A stretch of 64,000 nucleotides of DNA, from positions 124,001-188,000 of the forward strand of contig NZ_PDYY01000001.1 in NCBI RefSeq assembly GCF_002743255.1, given 5' to 3'. The notes beneath the pieces are model-generated. The model was given only the letters and a program-made list of their open reading frames with translations. It searched no databases and was not told where the DNA came from. The position numbers and the translations under genes were made by a program. Shown here in pieces: positions 1 through 9,440 of the stretch; within the stretch, counting starts at the first letter, position 1, and each line of letters opens with the position of its first letter. The stretch comes from Sporosarcina sp. P2 (lineage in GTDB: Bacteria > Bacillota > Bacilli > Bacillales_A > Planococcaceae).

Positions 1-477
1 CAAATGATTGATAAGCATGGGGAAGGGGAATATCTTCCACCTGTCAAAACGACATTCTGGAGCTTCCGTATAATGGTTGTCACAGGTGGTACATTACTTG
101 GATTAGGCGCACTTGGTTTGTTGCTGATGTTCCGAAAGAAAATTGTAGAATCCGTTTGGTTCCTACGACTTCTAGTAGTGGGGATCTTCCTACCGTTTAT
201 TGGGAATTCATTTGGTTGGATTATGTCTGAAATGGGACGACAACCTTGGGTAGTAAACGGTTTAATGAAAACGGTTGACGGGATTTCACCCAATGTCTCA
301 GCAGGCCAGATTCTGTTTTCACTTATTTCCTTTTCCACAATCTATACGATCCTCGGAATCATCATGGTCATATTGTTCGTGAAGTTCATCCAGCGAGGTC
401 CGGATGAACAACCGGAAGAGGATGTATCGGCAACAGATCCGTTTGAAACAGGAGGTGCAGGACATGCCATTAAGTGA
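1..477 (+). CDS. cydA: cytochrome bd menaquinol oxidase subunit I, C-terminal part (CydA)
   Basis: Only the last 158 codons are inside the window; the gene starts upstream. The visible protein has about four hydrophobic spans and the GWIxxExGRQPW signature of CydA (about visible residues 72-83), then a hydrophilic tail. In this family subunit I binds the b- and d-type hemes and oxidises quinol at the membrane while oxygen is reduced to water. The reading frame overlaps the start of cydB by 14 bases, so the two subunits are probably translationally coupled. Identification is firm from the signature and from the cydB-cydD-cydC neighbours. Confidence 0.95.
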   Translation, partial: QMIDKHGEGEYLPPVKTTFWSFRIMVVTGGTLLGLGALGLLLMFRKKIVESVWFLRLLVVGIFLPFIGNSFGWIMSEMGRQPWVVNGLMKTVDGISPNVSAGQILFSLISFSTIYTILGIIMVILFVKFIQRGPDEQPEEDVSATDPFETGGAGHAIK

Positions 478-1480
478 TATTTGGTTTATATTAATCGCTG
501 TCTTATTCATAGGATTTATCTTCCTAGAAGGATTCGATTTCGGTGTGGGAATGAGTACAAAGTTCCTGGCGCGTAATGATTTGGAAAAACGGGTCGTCAT
601 GAATACAATCGGACCCGTTTGGGATGCTAATGAAGTATGGCTCATTACAGCGGGTGGTGCGATGTTCGCTGCATTCCCACACTGGTATGCCACCGCTTTT
701 AGTGGATTCTATTTACCATTCGTCGTCTTATTGCTAGCCTTCATCATACGAGGGGTGGCATTCGAGTTTCGTAATAAAGTTGATTCGAAAGCTTGGGTCA
801 AGACGTGGGACTGGGCGGTATTCATCGGTAGCATCTTACCACCTTTCCTATTTGGGGTATTCTTCACGAGTTTAATTCGTGGATTACCAATTGATGGAGA
901 CATGAACATGTATGCGGGCTTTACCGATTTCGTAAATGTCTACACAGTGATTGGCGGCGTGACGTTTGTTTTGTTATCGTATCTGCATGGATTGCTGTTC
1001 ATCGGTTTGAAAACGGTAGGCGATTTACGTGAGCGGGCAAATACAGCAGCGCGTAAAGTGTATGCATTAACGGGTGTGTTTCTAGTACTGTTTATGATCT
1101 TCACGCATTTGGAGACAGATGCTCTTACAGATCATGGGGCTATTCTAATCCCGCTGTATAGTCTGGCCATCGTATTATACGGATTACTGTTCTTCTTCTT
1201 GAAAACGAAACGAGAAGGACTAAGTTTTACGATGACTGGTTTAGTATTGATCATTATCATGGCAAGCTTTTTCATCGCGCTATTCCCGAATGTGATGATC
1301 AGTTCACTGGATCCTGCATTTAATATGTCGATTGCAGATGCGGCTTCAGGAGACTATTCATTGAAAATCATGACGATCGTAGCGTTTACTATGGTGCCAA
1401 TCGTTTTGGCGTATACAATTTGGAGTTATTATGTGTTCCGTAAACGGTTGACAGGTGATAAGGAGCATCTAGAATACTAA
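464..1480 (+). CDS. cydB: cytochrome bd menaquinol oxidase subunit II (CydB)
   Basis: 338-residue polytopic membrane protein, about eight to nine hydrophobic spans, normal length for CydB. The N-terminal stretch with FLEGFDFGVGM and the following GPVWDANEVWLI are hallmarks of the family. The ATG at 464 lies inside the end of cydA and has GGAGG about 9 bases upstream; an in-frame ATG 60 bases earlier would lie deep in cydA and lacks a ribosome site. It pairs with CydA in the high-affinity terminal oxidase used at low oxygen. The stop TAA shares its last base with the next start (TAATG), giving a tight cydA-B-D-C operon. Confidence 0.96.
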   Translation: MPLSDIWFILIAVLFIGFIFLEGFDFGVGMSTKFLARNDLEKRVVMNTIGPVWDANEVWLITAGGAMFAAFPHWYATAFSGFYLPFVVLLLAFIIRGVAFEFRNKVDSKAWVKTWDWAVFIGSILPPFLFGVFFTSLIRGLPIDGDMNMYAGFTDFVNVYTVIGGVTFVLLSYLHGLLFIGLKTVGDLRERANTAARKVYALTGVFLVLFMIFTHLETDALTDHGAILIPLYSLAIVLYGLLFFFLKTKREGLSFTMTGLVLIIIMASFFIALFPNVMISSLDPAFNMSIADAASGDYSLKIMTIVAFTMVPIVLAYTIWSYYVFRKRLTGDKEHLEY

Positions 1481-3201
1481 TGGATAAATACTTGCTTCAA
1501 TACAAAGGAAGTAAACAAGTGATGGCATGGATTGGACTACTTACTGTAGTTCAGTCAATCGCCATTGTGGTTCAAGCGATTTATTTAGCAAAAGCCATCA
1601 CACAATTGTTCCAAGGTGCAGACTGGAGTGAAGCGCTTCGGTCATTTATGATTTTTGTCGTAGCCAACAGTTTACGTCATGTGATTCAATGGGCAAAAGA
1701 GCGTATTTCGTATCGATTTGCCGATAGGACAGCAAAGGATTATGAGCAAAAATTACTGAAGAAAATCTTTGATCTTGGCCCTCAAGTAGTTGGGAAATAT
1801 GGTTCGGGACATTTGGTGACACTCGGTTTGGAAGGTGTCCCGAAGTTCAGAAAGTATTTAGAATTGCTTATACCACGGACATTAGCGATGGCTATAGTTC
1901 CGTTCGTCATTGTAGTCTATATCTTTACCCTCGATATTATGTCCGCTGTGACGCTCATTATAGTGTTACCAATTCTTATCATATTTCTGATTCTTATCGG
2001 ACTCGTTTCTAAGAAGAAAATTGATGAACAGATGGATACGTACCGTTTACTATCTCGGCACTTTGTCGATTCATTACGGGGAATTGTAACACTGAAATAC
2101 TTGGGGCGTAGCCGAGCGCATGAGCAATCCATTGCTATAGTCAGTAACAAGTATCGTATTGCAACGAATCGATCTTTGCGCTATGCGTTTCTGTCTTCGT
2201 TTTCATTGGATTTCTTTGCCAGTCTTTCGGTTGCGGTAGTGGCGGTTGAACTTGGACTTCGATTGATTAATGGACAGATTCTTCTTGAACCGTCACTTAT
2301 TATTTTGATTCTAGCGCCAGAATTTTTCTCGCCTGTTAGAGAATTAGGAAATGACTTTCACGCGACAGCCGACGGCAAAGACGCAAGCTTACAAATACAC
2401 AGTATCTTAGAAGAGAAAACAGTTCTGCCACCAGTCATAGATTCGCCGATTGCTACTTGGAACGATGAGTCGAAGTTGGAATTACGCAATGTCGAAGTTA
2501 AAATCGATGAACAGATTATTTTTGAAGGTTTAGATTTGGAGTTAAAAGGGTTCACAAAAGTAGGCGTCATTGGCCATTCAGGTGCAGGGAAATCGACACT
2601 AGTTGATGTCTTGTCAGGTTTCACGCTACCTACTGACGGAAGTTGCGTACTGGACGGACAAGAATTGCCGCACCTAGCCACATTGGAGTGGCAAAAACAA
2701 ATTGCCTATATTCCACAACATCCTACGATTTTTCCGGATACTGTAATCGGAAATATTCGCTTTTATGAACCGGATGCTACATTGCAGGAAGTACAAGACG
2801 CCGCGGAGCGTGTAGGTCTAGATCGATTGATCGCAACATTTCCTGCTGGTTATGAAGAACGGATCGGGGCGGGTGGGAGAGTGCTGAGCGGTGGGGAAGA
2901 GCAGCGGATTGCGCTAGCTCGTTCGTTACTACAACGTCGTCAAATTTTATTATTCGATGAGCCGACCGCGCATTTAGATATTGAAACAGAGCAGGAATTA
3001 AAGCAAATGATTTTACCGCTTCTTGAAGATAAACTCGTAGTGTTTGCTACCCATCGGATTCATTGGATGAAGGAAATGGATACCATCGTAGTCCTTGAAA
3101 ACGGTAAAGTGGTAGAGTCGGGCGCCCATGAACAATTAATAAAACAAGACGGAGCTTACTGTCGTTTACTTGAAGCGCGTGGAAGGGGGTATGCTATATG
3201 A
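1480..3201 (+). CDS. cydD: heterodimeric ABC exporter subunit CydD (first ABC gene of the cyd operon)
   Basis: 573 residues: an N-terminal six-helix exporter domain (about 1-310) followed by an ABC ATPase with Walker A GHSGAGKST near residue 364, signature LSGGEEQ near 468 and Walker B ILLFDEP near 488. CydDC exports thiols such as cysteine or glutathione and is needed for assembly of cytochrome bd, which fits its place directly after cydAB. I use the E. coli-style name from the N-terminal sequence; in B. subtilis nomenclature the first of the two genes is called cydC. It overlaps the next gene by four bases (ATGA). Confidence 0.92.
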   Translation: MDKYLLQYKGSKQVMAWIGLLTVVQSIAIVVQAIYLAKAITQLFQGADWSEALRSFMIFVVANSLRHVIQWAKERISYRFADRTAKDYEQKLLKKIFDLGPQVVGKYGSGHLVTLGLEGVPKFRKYLELLIPRTLAMAIVPFVIVVYIFTLDIMSAVTLIIVLPILIIFLILIGLVSKKKIDEQMDTYRLLSRHFVDSLRGIVTLKYLGRSRAHEQSIAIVSNKYRIATNRSLRYAFLSSFSLDFFASLSVAVVAVELGLRLINGQILLEPSLIILILAPEFFSPVRELGNDFHATADGKDASLQIHSILEEKTVLPPVIDSPIATWNDESKLELRNVEVKIDEQIIFEGLDLELKGFTKVGVIGHSGAGKSTLVDVLSGFTLPTDGSCVLDGQELPHLATLEWQKQIAYIPQHPTIFPDTVIGNIRFYEPDATLQEVQDAAERVGLDRLIATFPAGYEERIGAGGRVLSGGEEQRIALARSLLQRRQILLFDEPTAHLDIETEQELKQMILPLLEDKLVVFATHRIHWMKEMDTIVVLENGKVVESGAHEQLIKQDGAYCRLLEARGRGYAI

Positions 3202-4925
3202 ACTTGTACCGACAACATATACTTCCTTACGCCCGTAAATATAATAAAACGATACTATCTACTATACTGCTCGGAACACTGACTATTCTTTCAGCTGCGA
3301 TGTTGACTTTCACATCAGGATATTTAATATCTCGTACATCGGAAAGACCTGAAACGATCTTACTCGTGTATATTCCGATCGTGGCAGTCCGCACATTTGG
3401 TATTTCGCGTGCGGCCTTACGATATGTAGAGCGTCTGCTCGGACACAATGCCGTATTGAAAATTATTGCCGATATGCGCGTGCAGTTATATCACGTTCTG
3501 GAGCCGCAAGCATTATTTATTCGTTCGCGTTTTCAAACAGGCGATCTACTTGGTGCGTTAGCGGATGATATTGAACATTTACAGGATGTGTATATCCGTA
3601 CGTTGTTTCCTACCGTCATCGGATTATTCCTATTCAGTTTCTCTGTGATTGTACTAGCTGTCTATGATTGGAAATTTGCGCTTATTATGGCTGTGTTATT
3701 AGCGATCGTGACGTTTGTTTATCCTATGCTTTCACTGTATATGATGAAGAAAAATCAGCTACAGTCGAAAAAACTTCACAGTCAATTATATAACACGATG
3801 ACAGAAGGTATTTTTGGTTTGCGGGATTGGATCATCAGCGGTAGGAAAGAACAATTTCTTGCTTCGTTTAGTGAAGAAAGTCATGCAAGTCATGCTATTG
3901 ATAAAAAATTAGTCTATTGGCAACAATCGCGTACAATGCAATTGCAAATTTACTCTGGTTTACTGGTCTTAATCGTTGGTATTTGGGCAGGACAACAAGC
4001 AGCAGCCGGTTCGTTGGCACCCACGTATATCGCTGCATTTACATTGGTTACGTTGCCTATTTTAGAAGGGTTGATTCCCGTGTCATTTGCGATTGAGCGT
4101 TTACCTGCTTATGAAGCTTCATTGCAGAGAGTCGACACTATACATCAGCAAAATACTTTAGAGGAACAAATTCCAATGGAGCTAGGTAATGTAGATCAAG
4201 TGTCTATAGACCTCGACAATGTGAGTTATCGTTATGAAAGTCAAAAAGAAAATGCAGTACAAAATATTACACTCACGATTCAACCAGGAGAAAAAGTTGC
4301 GGTACTTGGTAAGAGCGGCGCCGGAAAGTCTACTCTAATACAGCTATTACTAGGTACCGTTCAGCCGACAACTGGACACGTACATGTCAATGGACAATCT
4401 TCTTCACTCTATGGAGATTCCATATATGAAATCATGAGCGTCTTAAATCAGAAGCCATATCTTTTCGCCACCACAGTTCAAAACAATATAAAACTTGGAG
4501 ATGCATCCGCTACGTTAGAAGATGTACAGCGGGTGGCTGAACAAGTCGGTTTATACGAGTATTTACAAACACTTCCTGAAGGCCTGAAAACACAAATGGA
4601 AGAAACGGGACAACGTTTCTCGGGCGGTGAACGTCAACGAATTGCACTGGCGCGGATTTTATTGAAACAAACGCCTATCGTCATTTTAGATGAGCCTACA
4701 GTTAGTTTGGATCCCGTAACTGAACACTCTCTTGTAGAAACACTTCATCAGTCATTAGAACATAAAACGGTTGTATGGATCACACATCATTTAATAGGCA
4801 TGGAGAAAATGGATCGTATTATTTTCATGGATAATGGTGAAATCATCATGAATGGGACACATCAAGAATTATTGGCTACGAATGAAAGATATCGTCAGCT
4901 ATATGTGTTGGATCAAGGTATATAA
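3198..4925 (+). CDS. cydC: heterodimeric ABC exporter subunit CydC (second ABC gene)
   Basis: 575 residues with a transmembrane domain (about 1-310), then an ATPase domain: Walker A GKSGAGKST near residue 370, signature FSGGERQ near 473 and Walker B IVILDEP near 493. The N-terminal region with SGYLISRTSERPETI and YVERLLGHN is characteristic of CydC. It is the partner of the preceding CydD and completes the cydABDC operon. The start ATG overlaps the cydD stop as ATGA. A strong hairpin follows 12 bases after the stop. Confidence 0.92.
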   Translation: MNLYRQHILPYARKYNKTILSTILLGTLTILSAAMLTFTSGYLISRTSERPETILLVYIPIVAVRTFGISRAALRYVERLLGHNAVLKIIADMRVQLYHVLEPQALFIRSRFQTGDLLGALADDIEHLQDVYIRTLFPTVIGLFLFSFSVIVLAVYDWKFALIMAVLLAIVTFVYPMLSLYMMKKNQLQSKKLHSQLYNTMTEGIFGLRDWIISGRKEQFLASFSEESHASHAIDKKLVYWQQSRTMQLQIYSGLLVLIVGIWAGQQAAAGSLAPTYIAAFTLVTLPILEGLIPVSFAIERLPAYEASLQRVDTIHQQNTLEEQIPMELGNVDQVSIDLDNVSYRYESQKENAVQNITLTIQPGEKVAVLGKSGAGKSTLIQLLLGTVQPTTGHVHVNGQSSSLYGDSIYEIMSVLNQKPYLFATTVQNNIKLGDASATLEDVQRVAEQVGLYEYLQTLPEGLKTQMEETGQRFSGGERQRIALARILLKQTPIVILDEPTVSLDPVTEHSLVETLHQSLEHKTVVWITHHLIGMEKMDRIIFMDNGEIIMNGTHQELLATNERYRQLYVLDQGI

Positions 4926-4937
4926 AGAATTGCATGA

Positions 4938-4981
4938 AAAACGACGATGTCATTTCGGCTAAGAAATGACATCGTCGTTTT
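4938..4981 (+). terminator. terminator hairpin after cydC
   Basis: A 19-base perfect inverted repeat (arms 4938-4956 and 4963-4981) with a six-base loop, A-rich before and T-rich after. It ends the cyd operon and, being symmetric, could also stop transcripts of the convergent dedA gene. Confidence 0.85.
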
Positions 4982-5031
4982 AGTTTCTAAACATAGTGCG
5001 GATGTGGCACTACGTCTAGAAACTATGTTTT
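4981..5031. other. second compound inverted repeat between cydC and dedA
   Basis: TAGTTTCTA (4981-4989) pairs with TAGAAACTA (5017-5025), while AAACATAGT just after the first arm can pair with ACTATGTTT ending near 5031, and AGTGC/GCACT forms an inner stem. The pairings are mutually exclusive, so at least two folds are possible. On the minus strand it lies downstream of dedA and may be its terminator. Confidence 0.5.
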
Positions 5032-5052
5032 GTGTTTTCATCTCCCGGTCAT

Positions 5053-5541
5053 TTAGAAAAAAGGTAAATGAATGAAATAGCCGAGTAACAAGCAAACTGT
5101 TGTCGAGACAATCACACCGGGTGTGGCAAACAATACATAGTGGTGAATACTCATACCACTCATCCCTGAAATATAGCAGATTAAATGGCGCATGCCTGGA
5201 ACAAAGTATCCGAATGTCACCGTCCAGGAGCCGTAGGTCATAAACCATCGCTCAATCTTGTGCATACGATGTGGTGTAAGGAATAAATGTTTTCCAAAAC
5301 GTTGAATCAATGGTTTACCAAGTTTTCTACCGATCAAGTATGTGAACAGGGATCCGACCATTACACCGGATAGTGTGAAAATTATTGTGAATAGAAATTG
5401 GAATGTTCCCGCTGAAGTTAAATAACCAGCGAATGCTACAAGCAATTCATCGGGCACAGGAAGCCCGAAAATACCAAGGGACAAAAAGAAAAATATCGAC
5501 AGATAACCATACTGCACTACATATTCTTGAAGATGTTCCAT
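5053..5541 (-). CDS. DedA family membrane protein
   Basis: 162 residues with several hydrophobic segments. The N-terminal half shows the DedA/SNARE-associated pattern: a FGLPVPDELLVAFAGYL stretch followed by a GSLFTYLIGRKLGKP segment, and a later GYFVPGMRHLICYISGM. DedA proteins act in the cytoplasmic membrane; several are now viewed as lipid flippases, but the role of this one cannot be told from sequence. It is slightly shorter than typical DedA proteins (about 200). It lies 17 bases downstream of psd on the same strand, so a joint phospholipid-related transcript is likely. Confidence 0.8.
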   Translation of the reverse strand: MEHLQEYVVQYGYLSIFFFLSLGIFGLPVPDELLVAFAGYLTSAGTFQFLFTIIFTLSGVMVGSLFTYLIGRKLGKPLIQRFGKHLFLTPHRMHKIERWFMTYGSWTVTFGYFVPGMRHLICYISGMSGMSIHHYVLFATPGVIVSTTVCLLLGYFIHLPFF

Positions 5542-5558
5542 CAGAAAACCTCATCTAC

Positions 5559-6338
5559 TTAATATTGCCACTCTCCGATCCTATCACCAACTTGAACTTC
5601 TGTAAAAGGCATTTCTTCTGGTCGGAATGCCTCATGGTGTTCGATAAATAAAATAACGGTGGACCCAAATGCAAAATGACCAAAATTTTGCCCTTTTACA
5701 CAAGTAGTTTCAGAATTGGCAATGCGGATACTGTTTACATTTAAGGCGCCCACCTTGACTATTGCAATATGTCCGAAATCAGTCGAGAGTTCCGAAATAA
5801 CTCTATGGTTGGAAGAAAATACATCGTCACGCATGCGAATTCCTAGATCATTAACAGGATACGAGGTAGAACCTAATGCATAGCGATTCACAAGTGTTCC
5901 GGAAATAGGATAATGGAAATGATGGTAATGTCTCGGTGAAAGATAGAATAGATAATAATAGCCATTCATATAGCGTGCGGCTTTTTCCGAATCGCCAAGC
6001 AATGCATGTAGACTGTATGTTTTATCTTTTACATTAAATTGTTGGTGTGGATCGATGTTGCCTGAATCACTTAATACACCGTCGACTGGCGAGATTAAGT
6101 TCATTGGATTGCTATCGATCGGTCTTTTGCCCGCCTGTAATGAGCGGGTGAAAAAGTCATTGAGACTAGTATATTGCTCTATTGGGTATTCTGCTTCGTC
6201 TACTTGAATATGGTAGAATGATGCAAAGGGCTTAATTAGCGGCTTGCTAATTCGAGAAGTTGTCAATTTTTTTAGTAACGCCGAACTAACTGGTGAACCT
6301 GTTAGTTCTACAAATGATTTAAAAATACGTGTTTTCAT
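5559..6338 (-). CDS. psd: phosphatidylserine decarboxylase proenzyme
   Basis: 259 residues, the usual length of the Bacillus type. It converts phosphatidylserine to phosphatidylethanolamine at the membrane. The self-cleavage motif appears as FGST near residues 224-227; by family knowledge the Gly-Ser bond is cut and Ser becomes the pyruvoyl cofactor. Conserved HYHHFH (about residue 140) and the SPVDG element are also present. The ATG has AAAGGAAG upstream on the minus strand. It is divergent from pssA, which makes its substrate, with 56 bases between the starts. Confidence 0.95.
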   Translation of the reverse strand: MKTRIFKSFVELTGSPVSSALLKKLTTSRISKPLIKPFASFYHIQVDEAEYPIEQYTSLNDFFTRSLQAGKRPIDSNPMNLISPVDGVLSDSGNIDPHQQFNVKDKTYSLHALLGDSEKAARYMNGYYYLFYLSPRHYHHFHYPISGTLVNRYALGSTSYPVNDLGIRMRDDVFSSNHRVISELSTDFGHIAIVKVGALNVNSIRIANSETTCVKGQNFGHFAFGSTVILFIEHHEAFRPEEMPFTEVQVGDRIGEWQY

Positions 6339-6394
6339 CTTTTCTTCCTTTCATTAAAAGCTTATACTAAAGAAGTATACGAGGAGGTCGTAAC

Positions 6395-6928
6395 TTGTTT
6401 TCATTCAGATATTTTGATTATACTAAACTAAAATTACAATTGGCGAATATCATCACACTTTTTAATTTAAGTTTAGGGATTATAGCGATATTACTTGTGC
6501 TTCAAGGCCATGCACATATGAGTCTAATGTTCATATTCTTCGCTGCATTATTTGATCGGTTCGACGGTATGGTTGCTAGGCATTATCATGCAGAGTCGGC
6601 ATTTGGGAAAGAACTCGATTCACTTAGCGATTTAGTTTCATTTGGTGTAGCACCTGCTATTCTACTCTATGATACAGCGTTGACTGATACGATGTGGATT
6701 GGTTTGTCCGCTGTGATTTTTTATATTTTAGCAGGCGCTGTCCGTTTAGCCCGTTATAACGTAGAAGAGTTTGATGGTTCCTATTATGGCCTGCCTATAA
6801 CAGCAGCGGGTGTTTTACTTACATTAAGTTACTTTGTCGTCCCTTATTTGATTGCACCTTACCTTGTGATTTATATGTGCATACTCGCATGGCTGATGGT
6901 CAGTCGTATTCGTATAGCGAAAGTGTAA
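6395..6928 (+). CDS. pssA: CDP-diacylglycerol-serine O-phosphatidyltransferase
   Basis: 177-residue integral membrane enzyme of the CDP-alcohol phosphatidyltransferase family. The family motif DG-x2-AR-x8-G-x3-D-x3-D is seen as FDGMVAR ... GKELDSLSD, with both terminal aspartates. It makes phosphatidylserine from CDP-diacylglycerol and serine, feeding psd across the shared divergent promoter region. The start is TTG at 6395, seven bases after GAGGAGG; no ATG fits. Other CDP-alcohol transferases share the motif, but the psd pairing supports PssA. Confidence 0.92.
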   Translation: MFSFRYFDYTKLKLQLANIITLFNLSLGIIAILLVLQGHAHMSLMFIFFAALFDRFDGMVARHYHAESAFGKELDSLSDLVSFGVAPAILLYDTALTDTMWIGLSAVIFYILAGAVRLARYNVEEFDGSYYGLPITAAGVLLTLSYFVVPYLIAPYLVIYMCILAWLMVSRIRIAKV

Positions 6929-6931
6929 AAA

Positions 6932-6966
6932 GTGTCTTACAGAGAATTTTTCTGTAAGGCTCTTTT
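6932..6966 (+). terminator. terminator after pssA
   Basis: CTTACAGA (6936-6943) pairs with TCTGTAAG (6951-6958), followed by CTCTTTT. Confidence 0.7.
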
Positions 6967-7035
6967 CATTGTAGGAAGCTATCACTGACCTAGAAATTCT
7001 GTTATGCTTAAGAAAAACTAGAAGGAGTGGTCGGC

Positions 7036-7455
7036 ATGTCAGGACCTGCATTAAGACAGCTTCATTCACATAAAGCGATTCATGAAGGTGGACTATCTGG
7101 TGCCATAATGAAAACAGATGAATTAATAGAATATGTAGAACAAGGTGAAACGGAAATGGTTCAGCAAGCCTGTGATCATTTACTGGATTATTGGAAGACG
7201 CGTGTCATCAGTCATGCAGATGCCGAAGAAGAAGGTTTTTATAAAAAAATAATGGAAGAAAAGCCCGAACTGGAGCGAGATATTATCCAGCTTACACGCG
7301 ACCATGATTTGATGCGAATTCTCGTTGCAGACATCGAGTCGTTACGTGAGGAAGATCCAACTGTGACGCCTGAAATCCTTCAAAAATTTAACGGCTTGAT
7401 CGTAGTGAATGAGCTACATAGTCGAGAAGAAGAGCGCTTATTGTTTCAATCATAA
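7036..7455 (+). CDS. hemerythrin-like (HHE domain) protein
   Basis: 139 residues, predicted four-helix bundle. Metal-ligand type positions are visible: H in LHSHKAIHEGG near the N-terminus, H in ISHADAEEE, H in TRDHDLMR, and H with E in ELHSREEERLL near the end. This is the pattern of the hemerythrin HHE cation-binding family, which bind di-iron and oxygen or nitric oxide; the physiological role here is unknown. ATG at 7036 is chosen because GAAGGAG sits eight bases upstream; a GTG at 7027 would overlap that site. recQ begins ten bases after the stop. Confidence 0.75.
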   Translation: MSGPALRQLHSHKAIHEGGLSGAIMKTDELIEYVEQGETEMVQQACDHLLDYWKTRVISHADAEEEGFYKKIMEEKPELERDIIQLTRDHDLMRILVADIESLREEDPTVTPEILQKFNGLIVVNELHSREEERLLFQS

Positions 7456-7464
7456 AAACTAATA

Positions 7465-9255
7465 ATGAGGGAGGTGGTAGCGATCATTCAAAATCCGTTA
7501 GATATATTGGATAAATATTTTGGTTATTCAGCATTTCGGGAAGGGCAACAACGAGTGATTGAACAAGTATTACAAGGTGATGACTCACTTTGCGTAATGC
7601 CGACAGGTGGCGGTAAGTCTGTCTGCTATCAAGTACCGGCATTGGCAATGGAAGGAACGGTTCTTGTCATTTCACCGTTGATCTCCTTGATGAAGGACCA
7701 AGTCGATGCATTGCATCAGTTGGGTATACCAGCGGCGTATATTAACAGTACATTATCGTCAGAGGAATATTTTGGCACGATGGATAACGCACTCGAAGGA
7801 AAGTATAAGCTGTTGTACGTAGCACCTGAGCGATTGGATTCCGAATCCTTTCTCAATCAATTGCAAAAAATGACGATTCCGCTGATTGCGATCGATGAAG
7901 CCCATTGTATTTCGCAATGGGGACATGATTTCCGTCCAAGCTACCGTAATATACACCGAGTTTTTGATTATTTACGTAATCGACCGATTATTCTTGCATT
8001 GACTGCAACAGCTACGCCTGAAGTACAGGATGATATATGCCAGCAATTACATATACCTCCTGTTAGCCGTGTTGTAACTGGTTTTGAGCGGAGTAATCTA
8101 CTATTTTCGGTAGTAAAAGGTCAAAATCGGGATCAATTCGTTAAAGAGTACACACAGAAAAATAAAAATGAATCAGGTATCATTTATGCTGCAACGAGAA
8201 AAGCGGTCGAGCAAGTATATTTGTTACTTGAGAAAAGTGGTATTCCGGTTGCTAAATATCATGCAGGATTACCCGACTATGAACGTCAACATCAACAAGA
8301 TCGTTTCATCATGGAAGACGCACGCGTGATGGTCGCGACGAACGCGTTTGGTATGGGGATTGATAAATCGAATATACGCTACGTCATTCATTATCAAATG
8401 CCGAAGAATATGGAAAGTTATTATCAGGAAGCTGGGAGAGCGGGGCGTGACGGGCTCGACAGCGATTGTTATTTGTTATTCTCTTCGCAAGATGTCTTAA
8501 CGCAACGCTTCCTCATCGAACAATCTCCAGATCCTTCCCGTGTATCAAATGAAATCAAAAAGATGCAAGTGATGGTTGATTACTGCCATACGGAAGGCTG
8601 TCTGCAAAAACACATTATCAAGTATTTTGGCGAAGAGGATGTCGAAGAATGTGGTCGTTGCGGTAACTGCACTGACACGCGTGAACAGTTTGATGTAACT
8701 GTCGATACACAAAAAGTACTTTCCTGTGTTATTCGTATGGGGCAACGTTTCGGTAAGACGATGGTTGCGCAAGTACTTACAGGATCCAGAAACAAAAAGT
8801 TGAAAGAATTGAACTTCGATGAGCTATCGACATATGGATTGATGAAAGGGCGCAATGCTAAAGACGTAGCGGATTTCATTGAATTTTTGATTTCAAAGAA
8901 TTATTTACAAGTGGAAAGTGGACCCTATCCGACTATTTTCGTCAGCGAAGACGGGAAAGATGTGTTGTTAGGAAAAGTAAAAGTCTGGCGTAAAGGCGAG
9001 ATGGTAACAACTGTCGTCGCAACAGATGATCCGTTATTCAATGAACTACGGGCGGTGCGCTTAAAACTAGCACAGGAAGCTGGTGTCCCGCCTTTCGTTA
9101 TTTTCTCGGACAAGACATTACGGGATATGGTAACTAAAATGCCTGCCACTAATGAAGAGTTATTGTCTGTACAAGGGGTAGGCGAAACGAAGCTTGAACG
9201 TTATGGGGAAGTGTTCCTCGAGATTATTAATTCGTTCTCTACACAGCAAGCGTGA
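7465..9255 (+). CDS. recQ: ATP-dependent DNA helicase RecQ
   Basis: About 596 residues. Order: SF2 helicase domain with Walker A TGGGKS near residue 48 and DEAH box near 142, second RecA fold with YYQEAGRAGRDG, zinc-binding cysteines (CxRCGNC, about 395-402), winged helix, and a C-terminal HRDC domain from about 515. RecQ unwinds forked and recombination intermediates in DNA repair. The start is unclear: ATG at 7465 has no ribosome site, while AGGGAGG lies inside the reading frame just after it, pointing to GTG 7474 or a non-standard ATC/ATT at 7483/7486. Confidence 0.93.
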   Translation: MREVVAIIQNPLDILDKYFGYSAFREGQQRVIEQVLQGDDSLCVMPTGGGKSVCYQVPALAMEGTVLVISPLISLMKDQVDALHQLGIPAAYINSTLSSEEYFGTMDNALEGKYKLLYVAPERLDSESFLNQLQKMTIPLIAIDEAHCISQWGHDFRPSYRNIHRVFDYLRNRPIILALTATATPEVQDDICQQLHIPPVSRVVTGFERSNLLFSVVKGQNRDQFVKEYTQKNKNESGIIYAATRKAVEQVYLLLEKSGIPVAKYHAGLPDYERQHQQDRFIMEDARVMVATNAFGMGIDKSNIRYVIHYQMPKNMESYYQEAGRAGRDGLDSDCYLLFSSQDVLTQRFLIEQSPDPSRVSNEIKKMQVMVDYCHTEGCLQKHIIKYFGEEDVEECGRCGNCTDTREQFDVTVDTQKVLSCVIRMGQRFGKTMVAQVLTGSRNKKLKELNFDELSTYGLMKGRNAKDVADFIEFLISKNYLQVESGPYPTIFVSEDGKDVLLGKVKVWRKGEMVTTVVATDDPLFNELRAVRLKLAQEAGVPPFVIFSDKTLRDMVTKMPATNEELLSVQGVGETKLERYGEVFLEIINSFSTQQA

Positions 9256-9260
9256 AAACA

Positions 9261-9311
9261 GGAGATGTCCGGAAAGTCGTGTAGCAACGACTTCTTGTGG
9301 CATCTCCTTTT
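9261..9311 (+). terminator. terminator after recQ
   Basis: GGAGATG (9261-9267) pairs with CATCTCC (9301-9307), with an inner AAGTCGT/ACGACTT stem, followed by TTTTC. Confidence 0.75.
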
Positions 9312-9362
9312 CATTCCCAATCACTTATTCATACGCACTACATGTAGGAACTTGAACCATAC

Positions 9363-9410
9363 AAAAAAGGTATGTCCGTTAACGTCTTTTGACCTCGATG
9401 GACATACTCT
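9363..9410 (-). terminator. minus-strand terminator of the MFS gene
   Basis: On the minus strand AGTATGTCC pairs with GGACATACC and is followed by a run of T (AAAAAA at 9363-9368 on the plus strand). Confidence 0.7.
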
Positions 9411-9440
9411 TTTACATATAATTTATTGGGGAATTCGATA

